From Parasedimentitalea psychrophila (GTDB lineage Bacteria; Pseudomonadota; Alphaproteobacteria; Rhodobacterales; Rhodobacteraceae): 64,000 nucleotides of DNA. Of the stretch, positions 54,635 to 64,000 are shown one piece after another. Position 1 is the stretch's first letter, and each line of letters starts with the position of its first letter. The stretch is taken from positions 1,635,501 through 1,699,500 of the forward strand of contig NZ_CP127247.1 of NCBI RefSeq assembly GCF_030285785.1, in the 5' to 3' direction. The position numbers and the translations under genes are program-made. The notes beneath the pieces were generated by a model. That model was not told where the DNA came from and searched no databases. It saw only the letters and a list, made by a program, of their open reading frames with translations.

Positions 54635-55798
54635 TCAGCTTTTCATCGAATCCCAAAAGCTCTTCACCGAGGAAAAGAAGCTGCCGGATTCCGGGTTGGT
54701 GGTGTCTTCGGAGAGATCTTCAAACTCCCGCAGCAGCTCTTTTTGCCGCGCTGTCAGGTTCACCGGAGTTTCCACCGCCAGTTCGATGAACATATCACCG
54801 GGACCGCCGCCACGCAGGGCAGGCATGCCCTTGGCGCGCAGCCGCATTTGGCGGCCGGACTGGCTGCCTTCGGGGATCTGTACCCGACCACGGCCACCGT
54901 CGATCGTTGGCACCTCAATCGCGCCGCCGAGCGAGGCCTTGGCCATGCTGACGGGGACCCGACAGTAGAGGTTCTGGCCATCGCGCTCAAACAGCTTGTG
55001 CGGCAGCATTTCGACAAAGATATAGAGATCACCGGGGGGGCCGCCGCGCATACCAGCTTCGCCTTCGCCGGACAGGCGAATGCGGGTGCCGGTTTCGACG
55101 CCAGCCGGGATGTTGACCGACAGGGAACGGTCTTTTTCCACCCGGCCATGGCCACCGCAGCTTTTGCAGGGGTTCTTGATGACCTGGCCCAGACCGGAGC
55201 AGGTCGGACAGCCACGTTCGACAGTAAAGAAGCCCTGCTGTGCGCGCACCTTGCCCATGCCCGAACATGTGGGACAGGTTGTTGGCTCGACGCCACCCTC
55301 GGCCCCGGTGCCCTCGCAGGAGGTGCAGCCGACGGCGGTTGGGACGTTGATGGTTTTCTGCACACCGGCAAAGGAGTCTTCGAGCGAGACACGCAGGTTG
55401 TAGCGCAGATCAGCACCGCGTGCGGCCCGACGTCCGCCCCCGCCGCCGCGCTGACCCCCCATGAAGTCGCCAAACAGGTCGTCAAACACATCGGAGAAGG
55501 CCGAGGAGAAGTCTCCACCGCCGCCGCCAAAGCCCTGACCCGGACGACCGCCGCCATTGCCAGCCATGCCATTTTCAAAGGCGGCGTGACCAAAGCGGTC
55601 ATAGGCGGCTTTCTTCTCGCCGTCTTTCAGAACGTCATAGGCCTCGTTGGCCTCTTTGAACTGCGATTCAGCCTCCGGTTTGTCTTGGTTCCGGTCGGGG
55701 TGCAGCTCTTTGGCTTTCGTACGAAAGCCCTTTTTGATTTCGTCAGCAGAGGCCCCTTTGGCCACGCCAAGTACATCGTAATAGTCACGCTTGGACAT
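54635..55798 (-). CDS. dnaJ: DnaJ (Hsp40) co-chaperone
   Basis: DnaJ hands unfolded clients to DnaK and stimulates its ATPase. The 387-residue protein has the J domain with [11 protein letters not shown], a Gly/Phe-rich linker, four CxxCxGxG zinc repeats ([32 protein letters not shown]) and a C-terminal client-binding domain. It is complete. It follows dnaK by 77 bases on the minus strand and is probably co-transcribed, ending at the terminator at 54571. Confidence 0.98.
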   Translation of the reverse strand: MSKRDYYDVLGVAKGASADEIKKGFRTKAKELHPDRNQDKPEAESQFKEANEAYDVLKDGEKKAAYDRFGHAAFENGMAGNGGGRPGQGFGGGGGDFSSAFSDVFDDLFGDFMGGQRGGGGGRRAARGADLRYNLRVSLEDSFAGVQKTINVPTAVGCTSCEGTGAEGGVEPTTCPTCSGMGKVRAQQGFFTVERGCPTCSGLGQVIKNPCKSCGGHGRVEKDRSLSVNIPAGVETGTRIRLSGEGEAGMRGGPPGDLYIFVEMLPHKLFERDGQNLYCRVPVSMAKASLGGAIEVPTIDGGRGRVQIPEGSQSGRQMRLRAKGMPALRGGGPGDMFIELAVETPVNLTARQKELLREFEDLSEDTTNPESGSFFSSVKSFWDSMKS

Positions 55799-55875
55799 CA
55801 GTTTATCCCTTCTGCCTGAACGAAAGTAGGCCGGCCCTGAATTTGGACCGGCCCGCCTTGGCGTAGATTTGCCGC

Positions 55876-57777
55876 TTAGGCGCGTTTGTCGTCGTCCAGA
55901 TCTTCAAACTCGGCATCGACAATGTCGTCATCAATCGGAGCGTCAGCCGGCGCAGGCTCATCCGCTTCGGCGGCGGCATTTTTGTAGATCGCCTCGCCCA
56001 GCTTCATGGCTGCTTCGGTCACGTTCTGGATGCCGGATTTGATCTTATCGGTATTGTCGGTGTCGACTTCATCTTTCAGCGCAACGATAGCCAGTTCGAT
56101 TGCTTCGATGGTGGTTGGATCCACCTTGTCAGCGTGCTCTTCCATCGACCGTTCAGTCGAGTGGATGAGACCTTCGGCCTGGTTCTTCGCTTCGATCAGC
56201 TCGCGGCGTTCTTTATCCGCCTCGGCATTATCTTCGGCGTCCTTGACCATCTGGTCGATGTCCGCATCTGACAAGCCACCCGAGGCCTGGATGGTGACCT
56301 GCTGCTCTTTGCCGGTGCCTTTGTCTTTGGCGCCAACCGACACGATGCCGTTGGCGTCGATGTCAAAGGTCACTTCGATCTGCGGCAGGCCACGTGGAGC
56401 GGGCGGAATGCTTTCCAGATTGAACTGGCCAAGGATCTTGTTGTCCGCAGCCATTTCGCGCTCACCCTGGAACACCCGGATGGTCACGGCGTTCTGGTTG
56501 TCTTCGGCGGTCGAGAACACCTGCGACTTTTTGGTCGGGATGGTGGTGTTGCGATCAATCAGACGGGTGAACACGCCGCCCAGGGTTTCGATGCCCAGCG
56601 ACAGTGGTGTTACGTCCAGTAGAACCACGTCTTTGACATCGCCCTGCAGAACACCGGCCTGAATGGCGGCGCCCATGGCAACCACTTCGTCCGGGTTCAC
56701 ACCCTTGTGCGGCTCTTTGCCAAAGAACTTGCTGACTTCTTCGGTGACGCGCGGCATGCGGGTCATACCGCCAACCAGAACAACTTCGTCGATGTCGCTG
56801 GCGGACAGGCCGGCGTCTTTCAACGCAGCGGCGCAGGGCTTCAGCGAGGCTTTGATCAGGTCGCTGACCAGGCTTTCCAGCTTGGCGCGGGTCAGTTTCA
56901 GCACCATGTGCAGTGGCGCGCCGTCTTTGCCCATCGAGATGAACGGTTGGTTGATTTCGGTCTGGCTGGCCGAGGACAGTTCGATCTTGGCTTTTTCAGC
57001 GGCTTCTTTCAGGCGCTGCAGGGCCATCTTGTCCTTGGACAGATCGACGCCGTGTTCTTTTTTGAACTGGTCGGCCAGGTAGTTGACGATGCGCATGTCA
57101 AAGTCTTCGCCACCCAGGAAGGTGTCACCGTTGGTCGATTTAACTTCGAACAACCCGTCGTCGATTTCCAGGATGGTGACGTCGAAAGTGCCGCCGCCAA
57201 GGTCATAAACTGCGATGGTCTGGGTTTCTTCTTTGTCCATGCCATAGGCCAGCGCAGCCGCGGTCGGCTCGTTGATGATGCGCAGCACTTCGAGACCGGC
57301 GATCTTGCCGGCGTCTTTGGTGGCCTGACGCTGAGCGTCGTTAAAGTAGGCAGGAACGGTGATAACCGCCTGGGTTACTTCTTCGCCAAGATAGGACTCG
57401 GCGGTTTCTTTCATCTTGCCCAGGGTGAAGGCGGAGATTTGCGATGGCGAATATTTTTCGCCCTTGGCCTGTACCCATGCGTCGCCGTTGCCACCGTTGA
57501 CAATGGAGAAGGGAACCATTTTTTGGTCCTTGGTGACGGCCTTGTCGTCAAAGCGGCGACCGATCAGGCGTTTGGCGCCAAATACGGTGTTTTCCGGGTT
57601 GGTGACGGCCTGGCGTTTGGCCGGCTGGCCAACCAAGCGTTCGTCGTCGGTGAAGGCGACGATCGAGGGGGTTGTCCGGGCGCCTTCTGCGTTTTCAATC
57701 ACGCGAGGCTGCGATCCGTCCATGATGGCCACACAGGAGTTGGTGGTGCCCAGGTCAATGCCGATAACTTTGCTCAT
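55876..57777 (-). CDS. dnaK: DnaK (Hsp70) chaperone
   Basis: The 633-residue Hsp70 starts [19 protein letters not shown] and has the ATPase signatures [14 protein letters not shown] and [12 protein letters not shown], a conserved linker ([19 protein letters not shown]), the substrate-binding domain and a helical lid. GrpE and DnaJ are in the window. A heat-shock-like promoter lies upstream; expression is expected to rise with RpoH. Confidence 0.98.
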   Translation of the reverse strand: MSKVIGIDLGTTNSCVAIMDGSQPRVIENAEGARTTPSIVAFTDDERLVGQPAKRQAVTNPENTVFGAKRLIGRRFDDKAVTKDQKMVPFSIVNGGNGDAWVQAKGEKYSPSQISAFTLGKMKETAESYLGEEVTQAVITVPAYFNDAQRQATKDAGKIAGLEVLRIINEPTAAALAYGMDKEETQTIAVYDLGGGTFDVTILEIDDGLFEVKSTNGDTFLGGEDFDMRIVNYLADQFKKEHGVDLSKDKMALQRLKEAAEKAKIELSSASQTEINQPFISMGKDGAPLHMVLKLTRAKLESLVSDLIKASLKPCAAALKDAGLSASDIDEVVLVGGMTRMPRVTEEVSKFFGKEPHKGVNPDEVVAMGAAIQAGVLQGDVKDVVLLDVTPLSLGIETLGGVFTRLIDRNTTIPTKKSQVFSTAEDNQNAVTIRVFQGEREMAADNKILGQFNLESIPPAPRGLPQIEVTFDIDANGIVSVGAKDKGTGKEQQVTIQASGGLSDADIDQMVKDAEDNAEADKERRELIEAKNQAEGLIHSTERSMEEHADKVDPTTIEAIELAIVALKDEVDTDNTDKIKSGIQNVTEAAMKLGEAIYKNAAAEADEPAPADAPIDDDIVDAEFEDLDDDKRA

Positions 57778-57885
57778 ACTCTTCGATCCCTTTTCTCAAT
57801 AAGGCGATTACCTGAGGCCTGAACCCTTTTTGGCATCCTGACCTCAATTCATTTGCACAATGGCCTACACCATCATGCGTCTCGG

Positions 57886-57917
57886 CGTATATAGGGAGCA
57901 CAAATGAGCCCTGCAAC
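57886..57917 (-). promoter_or_regulatory. Overlapping RpoH- and sigma-70-type promoter of dnaK
   Basis: On the minus strand GTTG, 18 bases, then CCTATATACG, which fits the alphaproteobacterial RpoH consensus CTTG-N17/18-CYTATNTNNG with one mismatch. The same bases also give TTGCAG, 17 bases, TATATA as a sigma-70 pair. Its -10 is nearly the same as before hslO. It leaves a dnaK leader of about 100 bases. Confidence 0.6.
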
Positions 57918-57985
57918 CGTCACATGACGCTGCTTCGTGCGAATCCATACGGTTTTTTTGAACGGGCTTGGTTAAGAATGGAATA

Positions 57986-58594
57986 ATGTTGATGGCCAGG
58001 CTGCGGCTTCGCGGGTTTGAAATCCACAAAGGATATCTGGATTTGCCGACGCAACGGGCGCTGATAGACGCCCTGCGGCCCGTCCTGAAGGCGGCGCCAC
58101 TGTTTTCGCCCCGGGTTGCCGGCGGTGGCGAGATGTCCGTTCGGATGACCTCCTCTGGACAATTCGGCTGGTATTCTGATGCCGCTGGGTACCGCTACAT
58201 CGACACTCATCCCAAAGGGCAGGCCTGGCCCGCAATCCCGGAGCCAATAGTCTCGATCTGGCATCAACTGACCGGGCTTGAGCGTCAGCCCGAATGTTGT
58301 TTGCTGAACTATTACGGCGAAGATGCAAAAATGGGGCTGCATCAGGACAAGGATGAAGCGGATTTTTCCTATCCGGTGGTGTCCGTCAGTCTGGGCGATG
58401 ATGGGCTTTTTCGCATGGGCAACCAGACTCGGGGTGGCAAGACGGAATCGATCTGGCTGAGCTCGGGCGATGTGGTTGTGATGGGCGGAGAGGCGCGGCT
58501 GAGCTATCATGGTGTGGACCGGATTCGGTATAAGTCGTCGCGGTTGCTGCCCAAGGGTGGCCGGATCAATCTGACATTGAGGGTGGTGACGTGA
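57986..58594 (+). CDS. alkB: AlkB-type 2-oxoglutarate/Fe(II) dioxygenase
   Basis: A 202-residue AlkB-like enzyme that removes alkyl groups (1-methyladenine, 3-methylcytosine) from DNA or RNA by oxidation. Metal ligands are seen in LHQDKDEADF and SYHGVDRI, and the 2-oxoglutarate-binding arginines in RINLTLR. GQFGWYSDAAGYRY and CLLNYYGEDAKMGLH are typical. Start at ATG 57986 or 57992; both lie behind AATGGA. It is divergent from dnaK. No ada gene is adjacent. Confidence 0.92.
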   Translation: MLMARLRLRGFEIHKGYLDLPTQRALIDALRPVLKAAPLFSPRVAGGGEMSVRMTSSGQFGWYSDAAGYRYIDTHPKGQAWPAIPEPIVSIWHQLTGLERQPECCLLNYYGEDAKMGLHQDKDEADFSYPVVSVSLGDDGLFRMGNQTRGGKTESIWLSSGDVVVMGGEARLSYHGVDRIRYKSSRLLPKGGRINLTLRVVT

Positions 58595-58664
58595 GAAGTT
58601 CACGTGGCGGAATTTTGCCAACGAGGCCCTTGGCGCAGATTGAAAAAATGCCCATATAGTAGGT

Positions 58665-59540
58665 ATGATTACACGTCCGGTTAAATACGCTTGGCAACAT
58701 ATCAGGTATGTTCCTCTCTGGTCCATGTTGACCGTTTCGCGATGGCGCTCATTCAGAACACGTTCGGCGGCGCTGGGGCGTGCCGTTGGCGGCGTAATGC
58801 GTTGGTTCCCGATCGCGCGGCGCCGGGTGAACCGTGATTTGAAGCAGGTGTTCCCCGAAATGTCCCGCCAGGAGCGCAATTGTTTGCGACGCCAAATGGG
58901 GCGGAACATGGGGCAGACCCTGTTCGAGATCTATCATAACGCGGAATTTCACACCCGGCTGGACCATTTCCACGTCTCAGGGCCGGGCCTCAAGGCGATT
59001 GAGGCGGCGCAGGCGGCGGGCAAGGGGGCGATCATCGTATCGGGTCACTTTGGCCAGTGGGAGGCCGTGCGCGCCTCGCTCAAGGCGCGTGGCATCGAAG
59101 TGGGCGCGGTGTATCGCCGCCAGAGCAACCGGCACTATCAGCGCCGCCTGTTGGCCGGGATCGAGGCTGGCGGCTTGCCGATCATGGAAACCGGACGGGT
59201 TGGCACTAAAACACTAGTGCGGCATCTGCGGTCCGGAGGCGTGGTTGCGATATTGTTGGACGAAAAACACCCCGACGGTGCCCGCCTGCCGTTTTTGGGC
59301 CGCCCGGCGCTGACCTCGCTGGCGGCGGCGCAACTGGCGTTGAAATACGACATTCCGATGGTGCCCGCCTATGGCACGCGTATTGGCGATGGCAGTGATT
59401 TTGCAGTCGAATACGAGGCGCCGATCCCGCATAGCGACGCCAAGACTATGACGGCAGCGTTCAACGACAGTCTGTCGGCACGCATCCGGGCGCACCCGGA
59501 CCAATGGTATTGGCTGTTGAACCGCTGGCAGGGCGCTTAG
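58665..59540 (+). CDS. LpxL/HtrB-like lipid A acyltransferase
   Basis: A 291-residue acyltransferase of the lipid A biosynthesis (LpxL/LpxM) family that would add a secondary acyl chain to lipid A or act on other lipids. The HX4E-type catalytic site is SGHFGQWEAVRASL, and LLDEKHPDGARLPFLGRPA follows. The N-terminus has a basic, membrane-associated part. Neighbouring kdsB makes an LPS role reasonable. Convergent with the permease gene. Confidence 0.85.
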   Translation: MITRPVKYAWQHIRYVPLWSMLTVSRWRSFRTRSAALGRAVGGVMRWFPIARRRVNRDLKQVFPEMSRQERNCLRRQMGRNMGQTLFEIYHNAEFHTRLDHFHVSGPGLKAIEAAQAAGKGAIIVSGHFGQWEAVRASLKARGIEVGAVYRRQSNRHYQRRLLAGIEAGGLPIMETGRVGTKTLVRHLRSGGVVAILLDEKHPDGARLPFLGRPALTSLAAAQLALKYDIPMVPAYGTRIGDGSDFAVEYEAPIPHSDAKTMTAAFNDSLSARIRAHPDQWYWLLNRWQGA

Positions 59541-59578
59541 CGCGGTAGCGAGCAGCACACCCGCCCAAGACCCTCATA

Positions 59579-60400
59579 TTACCGCCGCGCACCCCAGCTG
59601 AGAGAGGCGTGACGGCGGGTGTAAAATTCACCCATTAATCCGATCATGATCAGCACCAGCGACACCCATCCGGCATATTGCCAATTACTGAAATGCGGAT
59701 TGTAGTTGATAAAAACATAGCCGCGCGCCTGATCGATGCAATGAAACAGCGGGTTCCAATCGAACATCGACAGCATGAAGGATGGCATCGAGTTGGCCAG
59801 GAACATCTTGCCCGATGCAATCATATTGGCCCGTTGATAGATGGTTGTGAAAATCCCGACTAGGCTGGGTATCCAGGGTTTTAGCACCAGCAGTATCAGT
59901 CCGACTCCAACGCCAGAGATCCAGGATAGCAACAGCATGCCAAAGGCCGGGATCGGCTCTTCGATATGCACCGGGGTAAAGGCGATGTGATAGATGGATA
60001 AGATAACGAACAGTGACAGCACCTGAATATAAAGTGATCCGATCGCCGCTGACAGGATGGCAACTATGGTGTTCATTGGGGCGTGCTGCATCATCGGGCT
60101 GCTGGGCCCCTCAGCCCCGGCCACGGCACTTACCGCTTTGGTGTGGGTGATAAACAGAAATATACCGGACATCACATAGAGCAGGAAATCACCACGAACG
60201 GCTGATCCGCGCATATTTAGAACCGAGAACATCAAATAAAAGACGGCAACCATCAATAGGGTTTGCAGCAGGTTCAACCCCAGCGCAATAAAGGCGTTGT
60301 TGTGATTGGATCGTACGTTGCGCACGATGGAATGGAACACCACCTCTGACATCGAGAAGGCGCCGGAGAGGGCTGTTGGCTTGGCTTGCTGTTGAAACAT
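59579..60400 (-). CDS. ABC-2 type transporter permease (polysaccharide export-like)
   Basis: A 273-residue inner-membrane protein with about six helices (for example LGLNLLQTLLMVAVFYLMF, LLYVMSGIFLFITH) of the ABC-2 permease family, as in KpsM/Wzm capsule or O-antigen exporters. No ATPase partner (KpsT/Wzt) is within the window on either side, so its partner must be elsewhere. LPS/capsule precursor genes are adjacent. Confidence 0.8.
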   Translation of the reverse strand: MFQQQAKPTALSGAFSMSEVVFHSIVRNVRSNHNNAFIALGLNLLQTLLMVAVFYLMFSVLNMRGSAVRGDFLLYVMSGIFLFITHTKAVSAVAGAEGPSSPMMQHAPMNTIVAILSAAIGSLYIQVLSLFVILSIYHIAFTPVHIEEPIPAFGMLLLSWISGVGVGLILLVLKPWIPSLVGIFTTIYQRANMIASGKMFLANSMPSFMLSMFDWNPLFHCIDQARGYVFINYNPHFSNWQYAGWVSLVLIMIGLMGEFYTRRHASLSWGARR

Positions 60401-60520
60401 AATGCTGTGGACCTGAAACTTTGCTCAAATATAGCACGGATTTCTTGCTGTTCCGTTGCCGCACCATCATAAGGGGATAAATGTGTATTTTCAACAAATC
60501 CCGTGTGGTGGAGTCTTTTA

Positions 60521-61318
60521 GTGCCGTATGATGCTCTTATTCCCGTGATCCGTCAGCTTTCAATTGAAGCAGGTAGCAAGATCATGGAGATCTATAATTC
60601 CGATGATTTTGAGGTAAAGCAGAAGTCCGACGACAGTCCGGTCACGGCAGCGGATGAGGCCGCTGATGCGTTGATTTCGGCTGGGCTGCGGGCTGCGTTT
60701 CCTGACATCAAGCTGGTGACCGAAGAGCAGGCGGATTCGCACAAGATCAAAGGGGATACCTTTCTGATCGTTGATCCGCTGGATGGCACCAAGGAATTCA
60801 TCCACCGGCGTGGTGATTTTACCGTCAATATTGCGCTGGTGGAAAACGGCGTTCCAACCCGTGGTGTTGTATACGCCCCGGCCAAGGAACGGATGTTCTA
60901 TACTCTGGCAGATGGCACCGCCGTCGAAGAGACCGGCCCGTTTGACGCAGATAAGCCGGGAGAGGTGACCCCGATTCGGGTGGCCGACAGTGATAATGCC
61001 GCGCTGATGGTGGTGGCCAGCAAATCACACCGCGATCAGGCCACCGATGATTACATTGGCAAATACAATGTCAAAGACAGCAAAAGCGCCGGCTCGTCGC
61101 TGAAGTTTTGTCTGGTGGCCACAGGCGAGGCCGATCTTTATCCGCGCGTTGGCCGGACCATGGAGTGGGACACCGCCGCCGGTCACGCCGTGCTGTCGGG
61201 GGCCGGCGGTCAGGTCGTTCGGTTTGATGACCATTCGCCACTGCTCTACGGAAAGGACGGTTATGCCAACCCGTTCTTTATTGCCTGTGCCCCCGGAGTG
61301 GAGTTGAAAAAAGCCTGA
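60521..61318 (+). CDS. cysQ: 3'(2'),5'-bisphosphate nucleotidase CysQ
   Basis: A 265-residue Mg2+-dependent phosphatase of the inositol monophosphatase family that hydrolyses PAP, a by-product of sulfate assimilation. The metal-binding motifs are TEEQ, VDPLDGTKEFIHR (about residues 86-98) and EWDTAAGHAVLS. The start is GTG 60521, seven bases after GGAG; the frame is open from 60503. It overlaps kdsB by one base. If the sulfotransferase-like protein at 10640 uses PAPS it would also make PAP, which CysQ could clear. Confidence 0.93.
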   Translation: MPYDALIPVIRQLSIEAGSKIMEIYNSDDFEVKQKSDDSPVTAADEAADALISAGLRAAFPDIKLVTEEQADSHKIKGDTFLIVDPLDGTKEFIHRRGDFTVNIALVENGVPTRGVVYAPAKERMFYTLADGTAVEETGPFDADKPGEVTPIRVADSDNAALMVVASKSHRDQATDDYIGKYNVKDSKSAGSSLKFCLVATGEADLYPRVGRTMEWDTAAGHAVLSGAGGQVVRFDDHSPLLYGKDGYANPFFIACAPGVELKKA

Positions 61319-62118
61319 TGTCTGTACTGGTCGTTATCCCCGCCCGCTTTGCCTCGAGCCGCTATCCCGGTAAACCACTGGTTCAGTTGACCGGTGCTTC
61401 GGGTGAGAAACGCACGCTGATCGAGAGATCATGGCGGGCTGCCACAGCAGTGGAGGGTGTGGACCGGGTGGTGGTGGCCACCGATGATGCGCAAATTCAA
61501 GAGGTCGCGCAGGGCTTTGGGGCTGAGGTGGTGATGACCTCGTCTGACTGCGCCAATGGCACTGAACGCTGCGCCGAGGCGTTCGACACCCTGGGTGGTG
61601 GCTATGAAATTGTGGTCAACTTGCAGGGGGATGCGCCCTTGACCCCACATTGGTTTGTCGAGGATCTGATCAAGGGATTGCGCGACGATCCAATGGCCGA
61701 GGTGGCGACGCCGGTGCTGCGCTGTGACGGCCGGGCGCTGAAAGGGTTTTTGAGTGATCGCAGGGCTGGTCGCGTTGGCGGCACCACAGCAGTCTTTACC
61801 CAGGATCATCACGCGCTATATTTTTCTAAAGAAGTAGTGCCGTACACGTCACGGGTGTATGGTGATGATGAGGCTGCACCGGTGTTTCACCATGTCGGCG
61901 TCTATGCCTACCGGCCCGCCGCGCTGGGCGCTTATCCGCGCTGGGAGGCGGGACCACTTGAGGCGCTGGAAGGGTTGGAGCAGTTGCGGTTTATGGAACA
62001 TGGCCGCAAGGTACTCTGCGTTGAAGTTGAGGCACGCGGACGACAGTTCTGGGAGTTGAATAACCCCGAAGACGTGCCGCGGTTGGAGCAAATGATGCGG
62101 GAAATGGGGCAAAATTAG
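61318..62118 (+). CDS. kdsB: CMP-KDO synthetase (3-deoxy-manno-octulosonate cytidylyltransferase)
   Basis: A 266-residue enzyme that activates KDO as CMP-KDO for the LPS inner core. VVIPARFASSRYPGKPL binds CTP, VVMTSSDCANGTERCAEAF is family-specific, and VNLQGDAPL holds the Mg2+-binding aspartate. Here the family's usual LxxQGDEPL is QGDAPL. It overlaps cysQ. The cell therefore makes KDO-bearing LPS or a KDO-linked capsule. Confidence 0.93.
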   Translation: MSVLVVIPARFASSRYPGKPLVQLTGASGEKRTLIERSWRAATAVEGVDRVVVATDDAQIQEVAQGFGAEVVMTSSDCANGTERCAEAFDTLGGGYEIVVNLQGDAPLTPHWFVEDLIKGLRDDPMAEVATPVLRCDGRALKGFLSDRRAGRVGGTTAVFTQDHHALYFSKEVVPYTSRVYGDDEAAPVFHHVGVYAYRPAALGAYPRWEAGPLEALEGLEQLRFMEHGRKVLCVEVEARGRQFWELNNPEDVPRLEQMMREMGQN

Positions 62119-62309
62119 CATATCTGACGTACTCGATATGCAATGTGCCCGTGTGAATGAGGGTTGTGATGCGCGCGTCTGACGACTTGTTTACCCTTTT
62201 GGGGGGCTGGGCTTGATGGCTGTGCGGTGGTATTTTGATTGTGGTGGCTCTGTCCGGCGCTTATCGCGGGGCGAACCTGAGCTATCCATCTATTATATTG
62301 AGAGTAGAT

Positions 62310-63203
62310 ATGCGTAGAAAAGTAACCAAAGCAATTTTTCCGGTGGCGGGCATGGGAACACGGTTCCTGCCGGCAACCAAATCCGTTCCCAAGGAAATCA
62401 TGACCTTGGTGGACCGTCCACTGGTGCAATATGCCATCGACGAGGCCCGTGCCGCCGGTATCAAGGAATTCATATTTGTCACATCGCGCGGCAAGGGTGC
62501 GCTGGAAGATTATTTTGATCACTCGCCCATGCTGGAACAGGCGCTGCGAAAAAAGGGCAAGACGGCCCTGCTGGAAACGCTCAAAGAGACCAATATGGAA
62601 AGCGGTGCCATCGCTTATGTCCGCCAGCATCAGGCTCTGGGGCTGGGGCACGCGGTCTGGTGCGCCCGGCGGCTGATTTCCAACGAACCATTTGCGGTGA
62701 TATTGCCTGACGACGTGATCGCAGCCGAGACACCCTGTCTGCAGCAGATGGTCGAAGCCTATGCCGAGACCGGTGGCAATATGGTTGCCGCTATGGAAGT
62801 GCCGCCCGAGCAGATCAGCAATTATGGTGTGCTGGACGTGAAGGAAGACATGGGATCGGTGGTGTCGATCAACGGCATGGTGGAAAAACCCAAAGCCGAA
62901 GATGCGCCGTCGAATTTGGCGGTGATTGGCCGCTATATCCTGGAACCTTCGGTGTTGCGCAATCTGAATAAAATCAAGACCGGCTCGGGTGGTGAGATCC
63001 AACTGACAGATGCCATTGCGCAGGATATCGGCAGTGATGTCCCGGTTTATGGCTACCGGTTCCGTGGTCAGCGTTTTGACTGTGGCTCCAAGGCGGGTTT
63101 TTTGCAGGCAACGGTGTCCTTTGCTCTGGCGCGCGACGATCTGCGCGATGATCTGAGCCGCTATCTGAGCAGTATTTCCCCGGTCACAAAGGCCGCAGAA
63201 TAA
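62310..63203 (+). CDS. galU: UTP-glucose-1-phosphate uridylyltransferase
   Basis: GalU makes UDP-glucose, the precursor for polysaccharides and UDP-galactose. The 297-residue protein shows KAIFPVAGMGTRFLPATKSV (nucleotide binding), DRPLVQYAIDEA, VILPDDVI and GEIQLTDAI. The start is ATG 62310 (MRRKVTKAIF); the frame is open to 62235. galE follows by 41 bases, which would turn the product into UDP-galactose. Confidence 0.96.
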   Translation: MRRKVTKAIFPVAGMGTRFLPATKSVPKEIMTLVDRPLVQYAIDEARAAGIKEFIFVTSRGKGALEDYFDHSPMLEQALRKKGKTALLETLKETNMESGAIAYVRQHQALGLGHAVWCARRLISNEPFAVILPDDVIAAETPCLQQMVEAYAETGGNMVAAMEVPPEQISNYGVLDVKEDMGSVVSINGMVEKPKAEDAPSNLAVIGRYILEPSVLRNLNKIKTGSGGEIQLTDAIAQDIGSDVPVYGYRFRGQRFDCGSKAGFLQATVSFALARDDLRDDLSRYLSSISPVTKAAE

Positions 63204-63244
63204 GTACGCCGTAGGGCGGGTTTTGACAGAAGGCAAATAAAATA

Positions 63245-64000
63245 GTGGTACATATTTTGGTGACAGGCGGCGCCGGCTATATTGGCTCGCACGCCTGTAA
63301 GGCGTTGAAGCAGGCGGGGTATACTCCTGTTGTTTATGACAATCTGGTCACCGGATGGAAAGATGCGGTGAAATTCGGCCCGTTTGAGCAAGGTGAGCTG
63401 ACGGATCGCGCCCGGCTGGATCAGGTGTTTGCCAAATATCAGCCCGTGGCGGTGGTGCATTTTGCCGCCCTCAGCCAGGTGGGCGAGGCCATGAGCCAGC
63501 CCGGCCGTTATTGGGCCAACAATGTTGGTGGCTCGTTGAATTTGATCGAAGCCTCGGTTGCTGCGGGCTGTCTGGATTTTGTATTTTCATCGACCTGTGC
63601 CACTTACGGCGAGCATGACAATGTGGTGCTGGACGAGGACACTCCCCAACAGCCGCTGAACGCTTACGGCGCCAGCAAGCGCGCGGTTGAGGATATTCTG
63701 CAGGATTTTGAGGCGGCTTATGGGCTGCGCTCGGTGATCTTTCGCTATTTCAATGTCGCCGGTGCCGATCCCGAGGCTGAAGTGGGTGAGTTTCACCGCC
63801 CCGAGACCCATCTGGTGCCCTTGGTGCTGGACGCAATCGAAGGCAAGCGCGGCGCGCTGACGGTTTTTGGCACCGATTATGACACCCCGGATGGCACCTG
63901 TATCCGCGACTATGTCCATGTCTGCGATCTGGTTGATGCCCATGTTCTGGGGTTGCAGTGGCTGCAGGATGACAAGGGCAGCCGGGTGTTCAATCTGGGC
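63245..64000 (+). CDS. galE: UDP-glucose 4-epimerase, cut by window end
   Basis: The frame from GTG 63245 has 252 codons and no stop before the window ends. The NAD-binding motif is VTGGAGYIGSHACKAL; SSTCATYGEH holds the catalytic serine and AYGASKRAVED the tyrosine and lysine; FRYFNVAGADPE follows. A GalE-type epimerase that works with galU just upstream in the surface-sugar gene group. The remaining quarter of the protein lies outside. Confidence 0.93.
   Translation, partial: MVHILVTGGAGYIGSHACKALKQAGYTPVVYDNLVTGWKDAVKFGPFEQGELTDRARLDQVFAKYQPVAVVHFAALSQVGEAMSQPGRYWANNVGGSLNLIEASVAAGCLDFVFSSTCATYGEHDNVVLDEDTPQQPLNAYGASKRAVEDILQDFEAAYGLRSVIFRYFNVAGADPEAEVGEFHRPETHLVPLVLDAIEGKRGALTVFGTDYDTPDGTCIRDYVHVCDLVDAHVLGLQWLQDDKGSRVFNLG

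Noticed and set aside
54596-55819. 407-codon plus-strand ORF opposite dnaJ
   Set aside because: Antisense to the complete dnaJ gene; residues repeat the codon pattern of the zinc repeats rather than any protein family.
56707-57822. 371-codon plus-strand ORF opposite dnaK
   Set aside because: Antisense to DnaK, which is fully intact on the minus strand.
62115-63236. 373-codon minus-strand ORF opposite galU
   Set aside because: Covers galU on the other strand with no ribosome-binding site and His/Arg-rich composition.
1-64000. tRNA, rRNA, CRISPR array, prophage, insertion sequence or toxin-antitoxin system
   Set aside because: I looked for T-loop motifs, regularly spaced repeats, transposase or integrase motifs and adjacent small toxin-antitoxin pairs and saw none; absence cannot be guaranteed without a covariance-model search.

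Overview
The window looks like an ordinary, gene-dense stretch of chromosome from a marine alphaproteobacterium of the Roseobacter group (Rhodobacteraceae). This rests on several signs. The rimP-nusA-ylxR-infB and hrcA-grpE gene orders are present. There is a bacterial voltage-gated sodium channel with a TLESW pore. There are small Rhodobacteraceae-type proteins, and copies of a GC-hairpin intergenic repeat of a type I associate with roseobacters. The cell is Gram-negative with KDO-containing lipopolysaccharide (kdsB, an LpxL-like acyltransferase, galU, galE). I see no tRNA or rRNA gene, CRISPR array, insertion sequence or prophage.

Layout. 0-6 kb: hemW (start only), rdgB and rph on the minus strand, divergent from hrcA-grpE, then mutS. 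6-14 kb: a malic enzyme and a ribokinase-like kinase; a class IV aminotransferase fused by a one-base overlap to a sulfotransferase-like gene; an SCP2-like protein, a DUF1810 protein and argG on the minus strand. 13.5-20.8 kb: a membrane protein, ilvA, a divergent Hpt / response-regulator-phosphatase pair, two Nudix hydrolases, heat-shock hslO and a CCA-adding-type enzyme. 20.8-29 kb: a probable 8-codon leader ORF ahead of a two-gene ABC exporter, an RNA methyltransferase, the sodium channel, two L,D-transpeptidases flanking a CAP-domain lipoprotein, and a 60-residue exported protein. 29-39.4 kb: a 1000-residue kinase/M23/aminotransferase fusion, hemH, an NDUFAF5-like protein without a normal SAM-binding motif, comF, grxC, a nitrilase, a MarR regulator, ubiG, a prolyl aminopeptidase and a short solute-binding-like protein.

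39.4-54.5 kb: the rimP-nusA-ylxR-infB transcription/translation operon behind a leader terminator; a 44-residue small gene with its own terminator; mutT, argJ and a parvulin on the minus strand; divergent secA followed by two envelope genes, one a PstS-like/OmpA fusion; a large nested inverted repeat; radC. 54.5-64 kb: dnaJ and dnaK on the minus strand from a heat-shock-like promoter, an AlkB-like dioxygenase, then surface polysaccharide and lipid genes (acyltransferase, ABC-2 permease, cysQ, kdsB, galU, galE, the last cut by the window end).

Most genes are core housekeeping functions: protein quality control (hrcA, grpE, dnaK, dnaJ, hslO, secA, parvulin), nucleotide-pool and DNA maintenance (rdgB, mutT, mutS, radC, alkB), RNA metabolism and envelope building. 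I did not find a clear new defence or biosynthetic island. The best candidates for something not well described are the three-domain fusion at 29.2-32.2 kb, the aminotransferase-sulfotransferase pair, the leader ORF before the ABC exporter, the degenerate methyltransferase, and the structured repeat before radC.
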